Shown here in pieces: positions 32,830 through 44,800 of a stretch of 64,000 bases of DNA. The stretch's first letter is position 1. Each line of letters opens with the position of its first letter. Where the stretch lies: NCBI GenBank assembly GCA_958299035.1, contig CATQJL010000305.1:72694792-72758791 (forward strand). The letters run 5' to 3'. Origin of the DNA: Cylicocyclus nassatus (Eukaryota; Nematoda; Chromadorea; Rhabditida; Strongylidae). The position numbers and the translations under genes were made by a program. Below the pieces are notes generated by a model, which made no database searches, was not told the origin of the DNA, and saw only the letters and a list, made by a program, of their open reading frames with translations.

Positions 32830-34861
32830 TAAACGAAAAGATGCGGTAAACCTGTTTTATTGGTACCCCGATCGTTGCGACAATTGCTCTTTGAAGCTCA
32901 TCATTCTAGCTCACTTTCAGAAGGCCATGTCAGCTGGCGAAAAATATTAGCCAAAATCTTGCGTAAGTACTATTGGCCTACAATCTATAGTGATATACAT
33001 AAATGGTGTGAAAGCTGTCTCACATGCCAAATGCGCAGAAAACCTAAACCAGCTTATAAAGAAGAACTTATTCCAGTTCACAGCGAAGCTGTTTTCGCCA
33101 AAGTTGGACTCGATCTATGTGGACCTCTCAACACGGATAGAGGTAACAAGTACATCTTGAACATAGTATGCTGGTTCACCAGGGGCGGTATGCAACAATC
33201 GCCCGTCCGGGTAAGTTACCCGGACAGGTAGTTCCCGCTTCATAGCTTGGTGCTCTGTGGATCTGTGCTCTTCTTTGTTTGTTCATCTTTTGGAGGTTCT
33301 ACTACCCTAAATTGTAGCACAATGGATAGAGCACTCTGCTGTATAAGCTGAGATAATTCGTTATTTGTATGATCCCGAACGGGATCTCCCACTGATTGCG
33401 CTTATTTTCAAAGTTATTTATAACCGCAAAAACTCAATGAAAACGTCACAGAGTTTTGCTGTCAATTTATTGAGACAGTGCTACGCATGTTTGCGAGAGA
33501 AATATGTGAAAAATCAAGTTGACAAAATCTTCGCTGAACCTGTGCTCGCGAATTGGGCTCTATCGAAAAACTCAAAACTTGTACAATTCATCTGTGCTAC
33601 TAAAAACATGCCTAGCATGTCGTAATAGGTCGACAGCAAAACTCTGTGACGTTTTCATTGAGTTTTTCGGATATAAATAACTTTGAAAATGGGCGTGATC
33701 AGTGGGGGATCCGTTCGGGATCATACAAATAACGAATTATTCCAGCTTATACATCAAAGTGCTGCTAGTCATTGTGCTACAATATTAGGTTAGTAGAGCC
33801 TCCAGTAGATGAACAAACAAGGAAGAACACAGATTCCCAGAGCACCGAGCTATGAAGCGGAAACTACCTGTCCGGGTAACTTACCCGGACGGGCGATTGT
33901 TGCATACCGCCCCAGGTATGTCATTTCCACTCCGTTACCAAACGCAAGAGCACTCACAGTCGCTCATGCACTTCTCACAGAATGCGTCTTAAAATATGGA
34001 ACTATGACCGAATTGGTTTCTGGCCAGGCTTCTAGTTTTACCTCTCATTTTTATCAGGAATTCTGTAATTTCCTCAACATACAGCAAAAATTAGCAACCC
34101 CTTATCATTCCATGGGAAATGACGCTACAGAAAGAACATTTGGTATTTTCCAGGCAATGCTATCCAAATTCATCAACGAAAAACAAAAGGATTGGGACCT
34201 ATTCATTCCCTGCGTTACTTTCTGCTACAAATGCTACAATACTTTCTACTACCATAAATGAAGCGACAGGTGAGAGTCTCCTTTCTTTCTAATGTTCGGT
34301 AGAGATCCCTCACCATAGACAGAATTTTGCTGCCGCAAGCACGCGCACAAATTCCTAATTTCGACGAAACCTAGGAATATAAAGCGCAATTAGTTTCTGC
34401 ATTACATCTTGCTTGCTCTAATGCTGCAGAGCACGCACGTTCGTATAAGCAGAAAATGAAGGAGCAGTACGGCAAAACAGCGCGACCTACGCAAATTAGG
34501 GAAGGCGATCGCGTTTTGTTTCGTAATTACACAAATAAGCAAGACTTAGCGCGTAAACTCTGCTTTCCGTGGATTGGACAGTTCAGAGTCGTAAAATTGG
34601 AACATCCGCACGCTGTAATTGTTAGCATAACTGCGCCGCAATCAAAGCCGCGCAAAGTCCGTCTGAACTAAATAAAAAAGTAGTGGATTATACGGGCCCA
34701 GCATCCACGCTTCCAACGATTTCAGAAGAAGAAAATTTGGCAAAAGACAGTCCTGAGCAAGCACTTATAGGGCATAATCATGCTGTCACAAGAACGACAG
34801 AAAACACGCCAGTAGAAGTAGCAGAATCGCATAATTACAATTTACGCTCAAGAAAACCATA
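32830..34861 (+). pseudogene. Ty3-like integrase, split by a foldback element
   Basis: The zinc-binding part and start of the core lie at 32860-33180 (KYYWPTIYSDIHKWCESCLT with HHCC residues, then VGLDLCGPLNTD holding the first catalytic Asp). A 730-bp foldback element follows. The core resumes at about 33914 and runs to 34261. The second catalytic position reads LVSGQASSF where the motif should be SDxG, so the Asp is lost. The ATERTFG segment holds the final Glu. The C-terminal DNA-binding part is at 34456-34671 (REGDRVLFRNYTNKQDLARK), and a short tail ends near 34861. At least two frameshifts are present. Integrase would have joined element DNA to the chromosome. Confidence 0.75.
33183..33912. 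mobile_element. Foldback element, copy A
   Basis: Termini GGGCGGTATGCAACAATCGC and inverse. The arms are about 280-300 bp each, nearly identical, around a ~150-bp centre. CAG sits at each edge and may be a 3-bp duplication. It interrupts the integrase core. A related element lies at 51301-52021. Confidence 0.8.
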
Positions 34862-35200
34862 AATATCAGTATCGTAAAAATCCAACTTAACATATTATCA
34901 CTATTTCAGGTATTTCAGCCTTATCGCTACAACGACGCTTTTTTCTTCACATTTTCCTCACCATTCCATGACGAATTCTCTATCTGTTGAAAATTTCCAT
35001 TTTTTCCCATTACACACCATATTATCCTCACATTCTCATCCTTAATATTTCTGCGATTCATCAATGTTTTGTGTTTTTCACCCGGTTTTCGGAAATCGTC
35101 GTGTTCGCTAGATCGCTCGTTTGCACATAAAAATCATCAAAATTTCGAAATTTCGCATTTCAGATGAAATGTAGAAACTGTGGCTTCCAGCCAAGCGAAC
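34862..35200 (+). other. Spacer between pol and helicase, with splice acceptor
   Basis: AT-rich, no domain. It ends in a strong pyrimidine-poor but canonical acceptor GCATTTCAG at 35155-35163, 37 bases before the helicase start codon. Such an acceptor would allow the helicase to be made from a spliced subgenomic message; this is inference. Confidence 0.45.
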
Positions 35201-38200
35201 ATGGGCGTTGCCTCATCTGAGGAACCCCCGAAGCAAATCGAAAATGAGCCGGATCTTTGCGGTATGTACCGGAACTTCCAACTTAACGAAAAGCGATTTT
35301 GCAGGTGCCCTGACATCACAGGGTGATGCCCATCTGGAGGAGGAGCGCGAAGAAAAGGACATGGAGACGTCCTTAACAACATCTAGCGCCTATGCTCCGA
35401 TGGACGAGGATACGCCCCAAGGAGAACAGGTACCGCTCGTCGCCTCTTCGGAGGGACCTGCAAAACAAAAAATTCCAAATATATGCGGGGACTCGTCGGA
35501 TGACGAATCCGCTCATAGTGTTGAGTCAAAAAATCAAAAGCTCGTCACCGTAAAGGGACCTGCGAAGAAAACTAGAGTTCGAAGAGAGGGAGTTACTTGC
35601 GCTCTTCTTCTGAGTCAGACTCGGAGGACCAGCAGTGTCCCTCTAAAATGTCCAAAATGAGCGAAGAGGTAGAGGGAGTTTTAGCATCATTGGTGCAAAA
35701 CGCAACACTAACGCCACCCGTAGTCGTCGGAGAGACATGGTCGGAGCCTAAAAAACTTTTTTACCGACGCGAGGACACCGAAAAAAGGCGCAAGGATCCC
35801 AGAAGGGAGATCGAGTGTTTTAGTAATCATCCCTTTGCAGCCTTGTTGGACGGAAAACTAGCACCGGTGGAGTCGCCATACTATAATACGAACCTGGACG
35901 CGGACGATTTCGAACGTATCCCAACTTCAGGTTATAGCGGATTGGTCGAAGGACTGTTTCCAGAAGTGGAAGAAGGCATTCCAAGATTGCTTCGATTCAA
36001 GGTGACCATCTTGGAGGCAGTTGGATCGAAGGCAATTGAGGAATTCCGCGAAAGGCACAGGTATGATGAAATAGTGCAGATTCGGAACAATCAAGAGAAA
36101 CCTCCACCGCTGCCGGCACTCAACATGGCCACAAAGGAGGAAATGACCAAAGCAGTGCATGGCCTGGTATACGACGGTGAGATCAAACCTGTACTTTATC
36201 GCGTAAAAAGTCATTTTGGTAACAGAGCTAAGCTCGAAATAGTGCCCTTCGAGACGGGATAGGCTCGACTTGTTTCTAATAACAATCGATCCATGCGCGA
36301 TCAATATCGCAACAGGTAAGAACGGCGTCGACACGTCAAAAATGATAATTGGCGACCCAATTTGGGTTTATTCGCTTAGAGAGACCGTCAAATTCTCTAC
36401 CACCAAGCTTCGAGCGCCGCGAAATTACCAAGAAGCATGCAAAGTGCGTAGGCCGAAAGTTTGGCGCGTTGCAAGATTTGCTCTAGTACACCGCGAGTTG
36501 GCACAAACGCTAGGATTCGTAGTGAGCATAGGATCCTCCAGGTCGTCCCTACGTATCTGCATGCAGGGTCATCGGCAGCTGGTTTCCATCACGAAAGCCC
36601 GCATGGAAAATCCGCAGGAATTTTCTAACGCAGAACCCAACTCATTTATTGTCGCACCTTTCAAAGCGCGTCAGTTGGACTATAGTTTTCGCTTGCCAGC
36701 CCAAAAATTTCAACGAATTGGCAGCTCATGTAGCGGAAATTCCTTATTACGCCAGTCCAGCGCCAGTTCCATTTGACGTGCGAAGAACGAGTAACGACCA
36801 CCGTGAAAGCAAGCTGTCAAACTTTAAGCTCTTTAGGACAGCCCAGCTGAAGTTTTAGAGTTCCTGGAGCCACTCTACAGCACCGCCTGTGGAGCAGTTT
36901 CGGCAGACATAACAGATGCAACGGACACCGATCTGCACCCATGCGTGTGGGAATCGCCAGATTTGAACGGCATCCCGATCATGGCTAAGTTTTCCGTCCC
37001 CATCAGTCAAAAGACTGGGTGGGCTGTAGGTAGGACAATTAGAGGAGCGTACATGTCCGATTTTCTTGAAGGTCAGATCGACCAAATAGAAATAGGCACC
37101 GAATTTTTTGAAGTGAAAGCAAAGCTCCAAGACTAGCTTCGGAGTGCGATCCGCACGTACGTAGTCAACTTTAGGACAGGACGCATTGCAGTTGGCACAT
37201 CATTGCACACGATGGAAGAGCGCGCCAATCCTGGTCTGAAGATGCTGAACGCTTCGACACTGTCCAATCTCTTCCATCCAGGTACGTTCGGCTGGAACTC
37301 AGCCAGAGCTCTACTTGCAGGAGACATTGACGTGGAAGGAATCGATACGCCGAACAAAGAAAGCATTACCGTCAATGTGGCAGGGACCTCTGTACAGCTA
37401 AATGACCATCAAGTCCATGCGGTGAACACTTCCAACAAAAACTACCCGCTGGTTGCCGACAGCTCGTACGGAGCGGGTAAGTCCCTTTGCACCGCAGTAA
37501 TGGCGTTAGAAGCAGTCAATAATGACGAAAAGATCCTCGTCACCGCAGTACAAAACAGTGCACTGGACGTAATGGATCGAAAAGTGCGCAATTGCAAGCA
37601 GAAAATGTCCGACCAGTGCGCTATGTTAACGACATCATGTCAGCGGATCCCGAAAACACATCGCCCTACGCATTGCACACGGAGAATTTCCACGTTACTC
37701 ATGGTCATCTTCTAACCAAGGCTTAGTGTAATAGGTTCAAACGCTTTTCAGAAGCTTGTCAGAAAATGAGAAACTTCGTCTTCACCGGCACGGAAAGACA
37801 AGTGGTTTCAAGCGAGCATAGAAAATTGCTCGTCTTGAAACAGAACTCGTCCGAGCAGGTAACGATTTTGGCTGCTCATTTCTTGAGGATTTACGAGCCA
37901 AATGTGTACCTCTGCACGATAGCAGCAGCCATCAATCTAACAAAAAAAGGCTTATGGCGCACGATCGGTAACTCGTGGAAGTGCATCTTGCTGGACGAAG
38001 CGTCCATGATTCCAGAGGCAGCACTTATGGCCATGCTTTCGCGATTCCAGCACGCGCGATTCACACTAATCGGGGACAGCATACAGGTGCCGCCATATAT
38101 CGGCGTGCACACGATCCCACTAGCGGTGGAGGTAAGTTCCCGCTCAGTGTTGGACGTGGCACACAAGAATGGGAACGTACCCATCTGTACGGTGAGTGCG

Positions 38201-38822
38201 GTTTATAGACCCCACGCCGAGATGATGCGGCTCAATTCGGAGCTCTTCTATGATGGAGAGCTCGTTTGCGGCACTCCGACACATCAAAGAAGAGGACTGC
38301 TATTGAGGCTGAGGATGCCGAACAGCCGGGTGCCAGTAGCTTTGGTCAATGTACCAAGCTTTTCGGCGCAATCCATCACGGGATCGCACTCTAACGATCT
38401 AGAGGCAAAAGCAGTGGTAGTTCTGGTACGTCTGCTCATGGCGGTAGGCATGAACGCGGGCGACATCTTAGTCATTTGTCTTTATCGCGACCAGAAATTC
38501 CTCTGCCAATCGCTATCACAGGGCACCGGAGTGACAGTCGGAACGGTCGACAGCGCCCAAGGATCGGAGAGATCGGTCATCATTCTGTTGCACAACTCGC
38601 ACACAGATGGAGCAAAGGGACCGGGCCACCTTCTTTTCCGACGCAAAGAGGATGAGTGTGGCTCTCTCCCGAGGTAAAGATGGCCTATTTATCATAGGTT
38701 CACTCAATTTCTTGCAGGACGTCCACACATGGTCGGCAGTGGTGCGATGGTGCGAAAGGACAGGCGTAATTACCGATCTGGGCTTTTTCCATCAACACAT
38801 GAGGCCGGCAGTTCGACTCTGA
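35201..38822 (+). pseudogene. SF1 (UPF1-like) helicase inside the LTR element
   Basis: Start ATG 35201. A 43-base intron (GTATGT...TTTTGCAG, 35262-35304) joins in phase to an acidic Ser/Glu-rich N-terminus. Helicase motifs follow in order. Walker A (GAGKSL) is near 37470-37487. Motif II (LLDEASMIPEAAL) is near 37988-38026. Motif III (GDSIQVPPYIG) is near 38074-38106. A VYRPHAEMMRLN block is near 38200. Motif V (GTVDSAQGSERSVIIL) is near 38541-38588. Motif VI (SVALSRGKDGLFIIG) is near 38653-38700. The AQGSE and ALSRGK strings place it in the UPF1/AAA_12 branch of SF1, not the Pif1 branch carried by Helitrons. Frameshifts near 35590, 36260, 36700, 37640 and 38660 and stops (for example TAG near 37134) mean it is no longer translatable. 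It ends about 20 bases before the polypurine tract, so it lies within the LTR unit. Confidence 0.7.
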
Positions 38823-38843
38823 GTCCGAGGACGGACTCTTGGT

Positions 38844-38855
38844 GAAGGGGGGAGG
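38844..38855 (+). other. Polypurine tract
   Basis: GAAGGGGGGAGG directly abuts the 3' LTR start, the expected site and composition for plus-strand priming. Confidence 0.75.
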
Positions 38856-39267
38856 TGTAAATAGAAGTTTATGTCTGTATATATCCGGTATGTAAACCTA
38901 CACTTATTCTTTTCCTTTCGTTTTTGCCTTTTCCCATTATCACTACTACAATACCGTACACTTGCTTCTTTCCCATACTCTTTGTTCACAGATGGCACAA
39001 CGATAGCTCGCCTCGCAACTATGCCAAGCAGAGGAGGAGTCTGGCAAATCAGTGAAGAACCTACGACCAACGAGCCACCACGTCTTTGGGCTCCAATCTC
39101 TCTTTCTCGTTGTGTTTCTGTTGTTTTGTATTGCCGGCTTGGTATATTTGCGAGTTGTTCATGTTTATTGAGATAAACACATCCTGTGAGATTGTGTTAG
39201 GTGCGCCTTGAGGCGTTCTTTCGCGTTAATATGGTATCGTTCATGTGAGAGAGTGACACGATATCCA
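38856..39267 (+). repeat. 3' LTR of the composite element
   Basis: Direct copy of 18081-18491. It is followed by TAAGTC, which is neither a primer-binding site nor a match to the left flank. Confidence 0.85.
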
Positions 39268-41504
39268 TAAGTCAAAGTTCCAAAGAAGTGGCTCTCAGCC
39301 TCCACATTTTCAATTTCGACTCTCCTTGTTTTTGACTGATTTACTTTGCTGCCGATCTAGATAAGTGCACGCTCCATTACTGCTGCTGCGCCAAGCCGCT
39401 ATCGCGTACATGGACAATTAACACGTTTTAAATCGCGAAATCGCGCGCGGCAAATCTTCGTGTTACACAATGTTAACGCGAGGGACGTGGGGACCCACTT
39501 TTTTCACTACATAAATCCGAATTAGGTTCATGCATGCCTTATGCGTATCTTCACACTGTTTATTATTCGAGGTCATGGTCCTAGATTTTGTAATGAAAGC
39601 GGGAGGTAAAGGTTACTGCATGATGAATGCGCGGAAGCGATACTGGTTAAGCGGGCGATGCGGCGCGCGCGTATCTTCACCGTTGTAACTCCTGCTCCTA
39701 ATGCGCCCTGCGGCTAATAAAGCCGCGTTTGCGTCCAAAGATATTGCGCCTTCGTCGTGCAGCAGCCTTTATATGGCTACTCTAAAATCCAGGCCCCAAA
39801 AGTCAAAGTCGTGGATTTCTTTCGAACTTGGTGCATCGGGATTATCTGACATATTGATCACAAATATCACACTTTCCTCACATAAAAACGCTTTAATGTG
39901 TGGTTAAGGAACGATACATAGAACGTGTGTCGAAACCTCTAATTTGCTCATAACTTCTTTCAGGGAGCTTGTTTCAGCATTTATAACAACTATGGTCTCG
40001 GTTGTGCCTGAAAGAATCTTTTTGTGCGCTTCAAGTGATTGATATACAGTAGGTCTGACCAGTCTTGAAGTTTTGATCTAATCGGGGACCATATACACTG
40101 TAACATTAGAAAAATCGCACCTCTTTAGCAAAATCAACACCATATTCGTGTTCAGTGTGCTGATTGATCCCTATGGACAAAAAAATAGCCAGCTATGTGA
40201 TTTTGTCACCCAAGATTTCGTCATTTTGCAACATGCCTCGCTATTATGTTCATTTTAGAGACTTCTAGCGCGGTTGCGCTCTCTTCAACCCGCCATAGGA
40301 CACTGTCTCTTCGGACTTCATCGAGGCAAGCCCTCGATTTTGTATGTTTTTGTATGTCTTCCCTGAGTAACTTATGCGAGGGTTTAAGAATAGCTTTATA
40401 AATGTATGGTAAATGGTTCAAGTAAGCTTTTCTTGTTGAAGAGCGCCTCACTGAACATGAGAATGAAAAGTAATGACTTAATGTGAATTTCCATCCTCAT
40501 TTGTCTTTTGTCTTCTTCATCTCTGTTCTGTCTCAATGTTTAGATCTTTTGTTTTCCGTCCAGGAAGAGATTTTGGCAATGTCTGTAATCCTATTTACAT
40601 GAACAACATTTCTGGAATTTTGACTTAAGAGAAGTATTGTTTAAAACTTTGTATGTATCTCTCCATTGTGGACTCATACACTATGACAAACTTTCTCATT
40701 AATTTATCACTACATCTTCTCATTTTTCGCTGTCAACTTGCTCTGGCAAAGGAATAACCTGGTGTCGAACTGGCCGTTTTAGATGTGAGGCATAATTTTT
40801 TGTGGAGCATTGAATACTTCCTCCAAATTTCTTTTTTTCTTATCTGCGGTGTGCTTATGGGCTGGAGTCATTTTTTGTAGCGAAATTTAAGCGTGTGTTT
40901 GAAATGGAATCATTCGTAAAGGTCTCTCATGAGCTCATATGGAAAAGCGGTGACTGTTTAACCACTTTAAACGAAGAATAGCTCTCACTCGCTGCACACA
41001 TATAAATCTTGTAGTTAGAAACAGGTCTTTCCTATGGTAAGCTTAGAACTTTTATGTAGAACTGGTCGGATCTGTGTATGTATTTGCTGTTCTATACCAT
41101 GCGGTATTAACAAGAAACTGTTTGATGTGCTTCTACTCCTGTTCTATTTATAATAGTTGAAGCTGCATATACAGAAAAAAATTTGTTGTTGAGTATTATT
41201 AGTCTTTTATGGTGCATCTGTCTCTCAGCTTTCACATATTTTACAATGTCAGTTATAGGCTGTTGGTACTGCACTACCATCAGCGAGGAACCTCTATCAA
41301 TAAAAAAAACAATGAGGAGTGACGGGCACAAGAATGGGAGGCCGGAGTCACGCTAATGAAGGTATCTGTCTGTGTTTTATTGCTAATGATATCGACATAT
41401 AACAGTAATCAATGTCTTCAAACCACTGACCTTCTTTTTTCTAATCTAAAGCTTTTCCAAAGTACCTTCAATGTTGTGCTTGTTTTCAGGGGGGGGGGGG
41501 AACA
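39268..41504. other. No gene recognised
   Basis: Contains GC-richer patches with CGCGCGCGG near 39455 and 39660, and an open frame on the minus strand at 40221-40451 without recognisable domain. No splice-supported exon. A 12-base G tract at 41489-41500 abuts the TTAA MITE. Confidence 0.35.
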
Positions 41505-41508
41505 TTAA

Positions 41509-41820
41509 GGGCACCGTCCATCCAAATTGGGGTCGATTAAGAGATTTTGATGCCTAACAATGACGGTCCCCTCAACTGTATATTTGCCCAACTCGCACTG
41601 CCAAGAATTGCTTCAGACATCGCTTCCGATAACGGAGCCGTCACGTTGGCACCTTCAATTTGAGTGGGCATCAATTCGTCCCGCCTATCCGTGCGCACAG
41701 CCAATCACCATTTCGATGAACTTGCCTTGCGGTTTCTGCGGAACGGGGTTTCGGAATCAAGCACATGAGAAGGTCTCGAAAGACAAAATCTTGGCAGCCG
41801 GGATTGAGTGTACGCTGCCT
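41509..41820. mobile_element. TTAA-flanked MITE, copy 3
   Basis: Left end GGGCACCGTCCATCC, right end ACGCTGCCT, flanked by TTAA (41505-41508 and 41821-41824). The ends match the AGGCAGYGTCC family less well than copies 1 and 2, so this is the most diverged copy. No coding capacity. Confidence 0.65.
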
Positions 41821-41824
41821 TTAA

Positions 41825-44800
41825 GGCAAGTACCTTTGTTTCACGTGGTTCTAATAAGACCAGACCAGTTACCATTCCCAAATTTCTGCCGTAAGTGGTT
41901 TGTACTCTTCTCATAAGTTGTCCAAAACCAAGCTGTTTGGTTTATTAAGCTGATTAAAGAATTCTCAGTGAAGCATGGAGATCCAAAACCGCTTTGAGGC
42001 AAGACAAAGCATCCATGTTGAGATTGCAATCCATCTGAGTACCGCCCCCCCCCCCCCTTTTCCGTTATTCGCTGCTGCGTCAAGCTTCTGGCACATGGTG
42101 ACATCTGAACCTCTGGTTTGCCTTGTGCGCCCACCTGTTCTCATTCCTTTTTATTTAACACCATATGTACACCTATTTGCATAATCACTTTGATCTCGAT
42201 AGTTATAGCGTTACTCTTGGATGTGTTTGCTACTTTATTAGATGAATAAATGATATTAGGTCTAGAAATATTTCCTTTTTTCAGGCAAAATCTAATTTTG
42301 AGTGCGTTTTTGGTGTCTAGAGCTGGTTTAAGTAGGTTTAGAGCCTATAATTGGGGCTTTAGAGCTCAATTAAGGCTATTGATTCTGGAAAACTGCGGAG
42401 CAAAAATCTGGAAAGGTTTTGGGTAACAATTGGGATACCCACTGCAGGAGGGGCGTCCTTAAATGATCCCGAGGTCTCAACATCCACTATGCATGCGCAT
42501 ACTTTCAGATTCCAACGCGCGGGGCGGCTGAAAAGGTCGGTTTCGAAGCGCTACAGACTTATTACAAGCAACAATGAGGAGCGTTCTCTCTTTCCCAAGT
42601 ATTTTTTGAATTTTTGAAGCAATCGTTGGAACATATTCACTGTTGAAAACAACACGTGCGTTGGCAGAGGCCTGTTTACGCTGGCGCTCAAGGCACGGCG
42701 TAGACACTTAGGTTTCAAGAAGCCAGTAATTTACAAACTTTTGCAAAACCATATATGGTGAATTTTTCTCGAAAAAGTAGCAGTTTTACAAAGAGAGTTT
42801 CATTTATTTTTCAAACACTCCATACCTTCTCCTAAAACAATCATCAATTTTCTCAGTCCTTTGAAGAACGAAATTACGAGTTTATTGTTTAAGAGCTGAT
42901 TAAAAATTTATTTTAAGTCATTGATTCTTTAAGTAAAATTTCACATGAAAGCCAAGGAACACTATGTAAACATCGTCAGCGATAGCCGAATGAAGTTTTC
43001 ATAAAAAAAATCAATAAAGGAATTTTTTTAGACTAAGTAATCGTCCGAAAGTATAGGAAAAACCTTACAGATGACCTAATATGTCTAAATGACTTTTATT
43101 TTTTTTCTTGTTATGCAAATTCTATTAAGTAGTCGCAGATCTCCGCGCATTTTGAAGAAACCGTACCGCTGCACAAACTTCTTCATGAGATGGAAGCGGT
43201 GATAATGTTGCGATGCTTATGAACTTTACTGCACCGATATCTAAACGCATCTCGTCCGCAACTTTTTGCACAAGTTTTTGAATTATTGTTTCGTTTAGCT
43301 CATCGATTTTCTAAGCTAAGGTTGGTGCAGGGTGTCCTAAAAAATGTACACACTTTTCAAGCTTCAGTAACCCGCTTGCTTCGATTTCTTTTGTCGACTT
43401 TTAGTTACCATTCTATGGAGATGGCTTATCTAGATCTATAGTGTTGAGCAGATTACAGTACAATTTCTGATTCTTTCGTGTTACTGTAGGATCACGGTAG
43501 GAAGTTTCAGCATACTGCGCCATGGTATATTGAACCGTTTGATGAGAAATTTGCAAAAAATAGAAAGTTTTGTATCAGGGAAACCTTGCTGACTTCATTA
43601 GCAACTTTTTAAAAGATTTCTAAGCTTTTTTGGAGGTGTAATCATATTTTTGAAAACAATGGAAGGGCAATGTTTTTTTGGTATAACTAGAAGGAAGCAT
43701 GACCCTGGTGTGCAAATTTTATATCTGAAATCAGCGACTCCTATCAGTTCAGCATGAGAGTTTTTGGCCTCTTTGGTTTTACTTTGAGGCAAAATGGGAT
43801 TTTTAACGGTTTGAAACACTCTTTAAAGTTCTTAACATCTTCAGTTACGGAAAAATACCATATATTTGTGCTGTACGTCATGGGGTCTCACCCTAAACAA
43901 GGAAAAAGGCGTTGGTTTAACAAATGAATATGATCGCGTTCGGCAGGTCAAATAACCTTATTATTTAAAGTCTCGGCGAATTTGAGCTTCGGACTCTTTA
44001 GTCATTGATGGTCGCCCCCAGCAGCTTTTGCGTACATCGACTCGTTCGTTTAGTGAGGACGCCAAATCTCGACATGCCCCTGAATTTTATTCCTTCTTTC
44101 TAGACCAAAGGAGTCAACCTCCAGCAATAATTTGTAGATGAATCCGGATTACTGCGCATGGTCTAGGCTGCTAAAGGCTTCATTTTAGCTTGAAACCCCA
44201 AAAATTCCCAAATTTCACTAGTTTTCGAAAAATGCCTAAAACTTTTCTATTTCGAGTTAAAAATTTAGACAATTTGTGCTCACTTTTTTTTCACATTGCA
44301 TTCTACATAACGCCAACGTTTGAGTGCGCCATGTTGAATGAGAGTGAAGTTATGAAACCAGTTGCAAAACTTAGTATTCAACCTAATACATATCTCCATT
44401 TCATCTTCAAAAAACTACTAGTTTTTTACCCAACAACCTACATACCTTTAGAAAGCCCACGAAAAAGACATTTGACATAGACCGTCTCTTTTTGTCTAGC
44501 TTTCCTCTACCTAGAGATACCTGGCATTCTAGCTAAAAACATATGTGTTTTTATCAAGAAATTCCTGCGTGAAGAATGAATGAAGGTGCCTGATTGTCTA
44601 ACAGTATCACAGAGCAAGACCTTGCCAGTAGTCGTGGACCGTCTTTTTTGCTTTCCTCTTTTTTCGGAAATGGAGCTTAAAGTGATTGCATTGAATCAGC
44701 TGATGCTGGAGCTAGATATGATTTTTTGTACTTGAATTTACAGGAGAGCTGGAAAAAGAGACAGTCTACGTCGATTTTGTATGTTCCAAGCTTTCGAATG

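Larger units (their letters stand above)
18081..39267 (+). mobile_element. Composite LTR retroelement: gag, env-like, pol and helicase
   Basis: Two direct repeats of about 411 bp, starting TGTAAATAG and ending GATATCCA, bound 21 kb. By hand count they differ at about two dozen positions. A TGG-initiated primer-binding site follows the left copy and a purine tract precedes the right one, as in an LTR retrotransposon. Plus-strand genes in order are gag (about 21.5-22.5 kb), env-like (22.6-24.1 and 28.0-28.4), protease (28.5-28.9), RT and RNase H (30.2-31.8), integrase (32.8-34.9) and an SF1 helicase (35.2-38.8). Younger insertions account for about 7.6 kb: 19346-20449, 24134-27974, 29270-30184, 31828-32814 and 33183-33912. 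No matching target duplication flanks the LTRs (CCAAA against TAAGT). An alternative is that a Ty3-like element lost its own LTRs inside a separate helicase-bearing LTR element. Confidence 0.65.

Noticed and set aside
35201..38822. Helicase as an ordinary host gene
   Set aside because: It is bounded by the element's purine tract and LTR and is heavily frameshifted. I keep this as the main alternative but consider it less likely.
43329..43350. GGGTGTCCTAAAAAATGTACAC as a transposon end
   Set aside because: It resembles a Tc1/mariner-type terminus, but no inverse copy or TA-bounded partner was found nearby.
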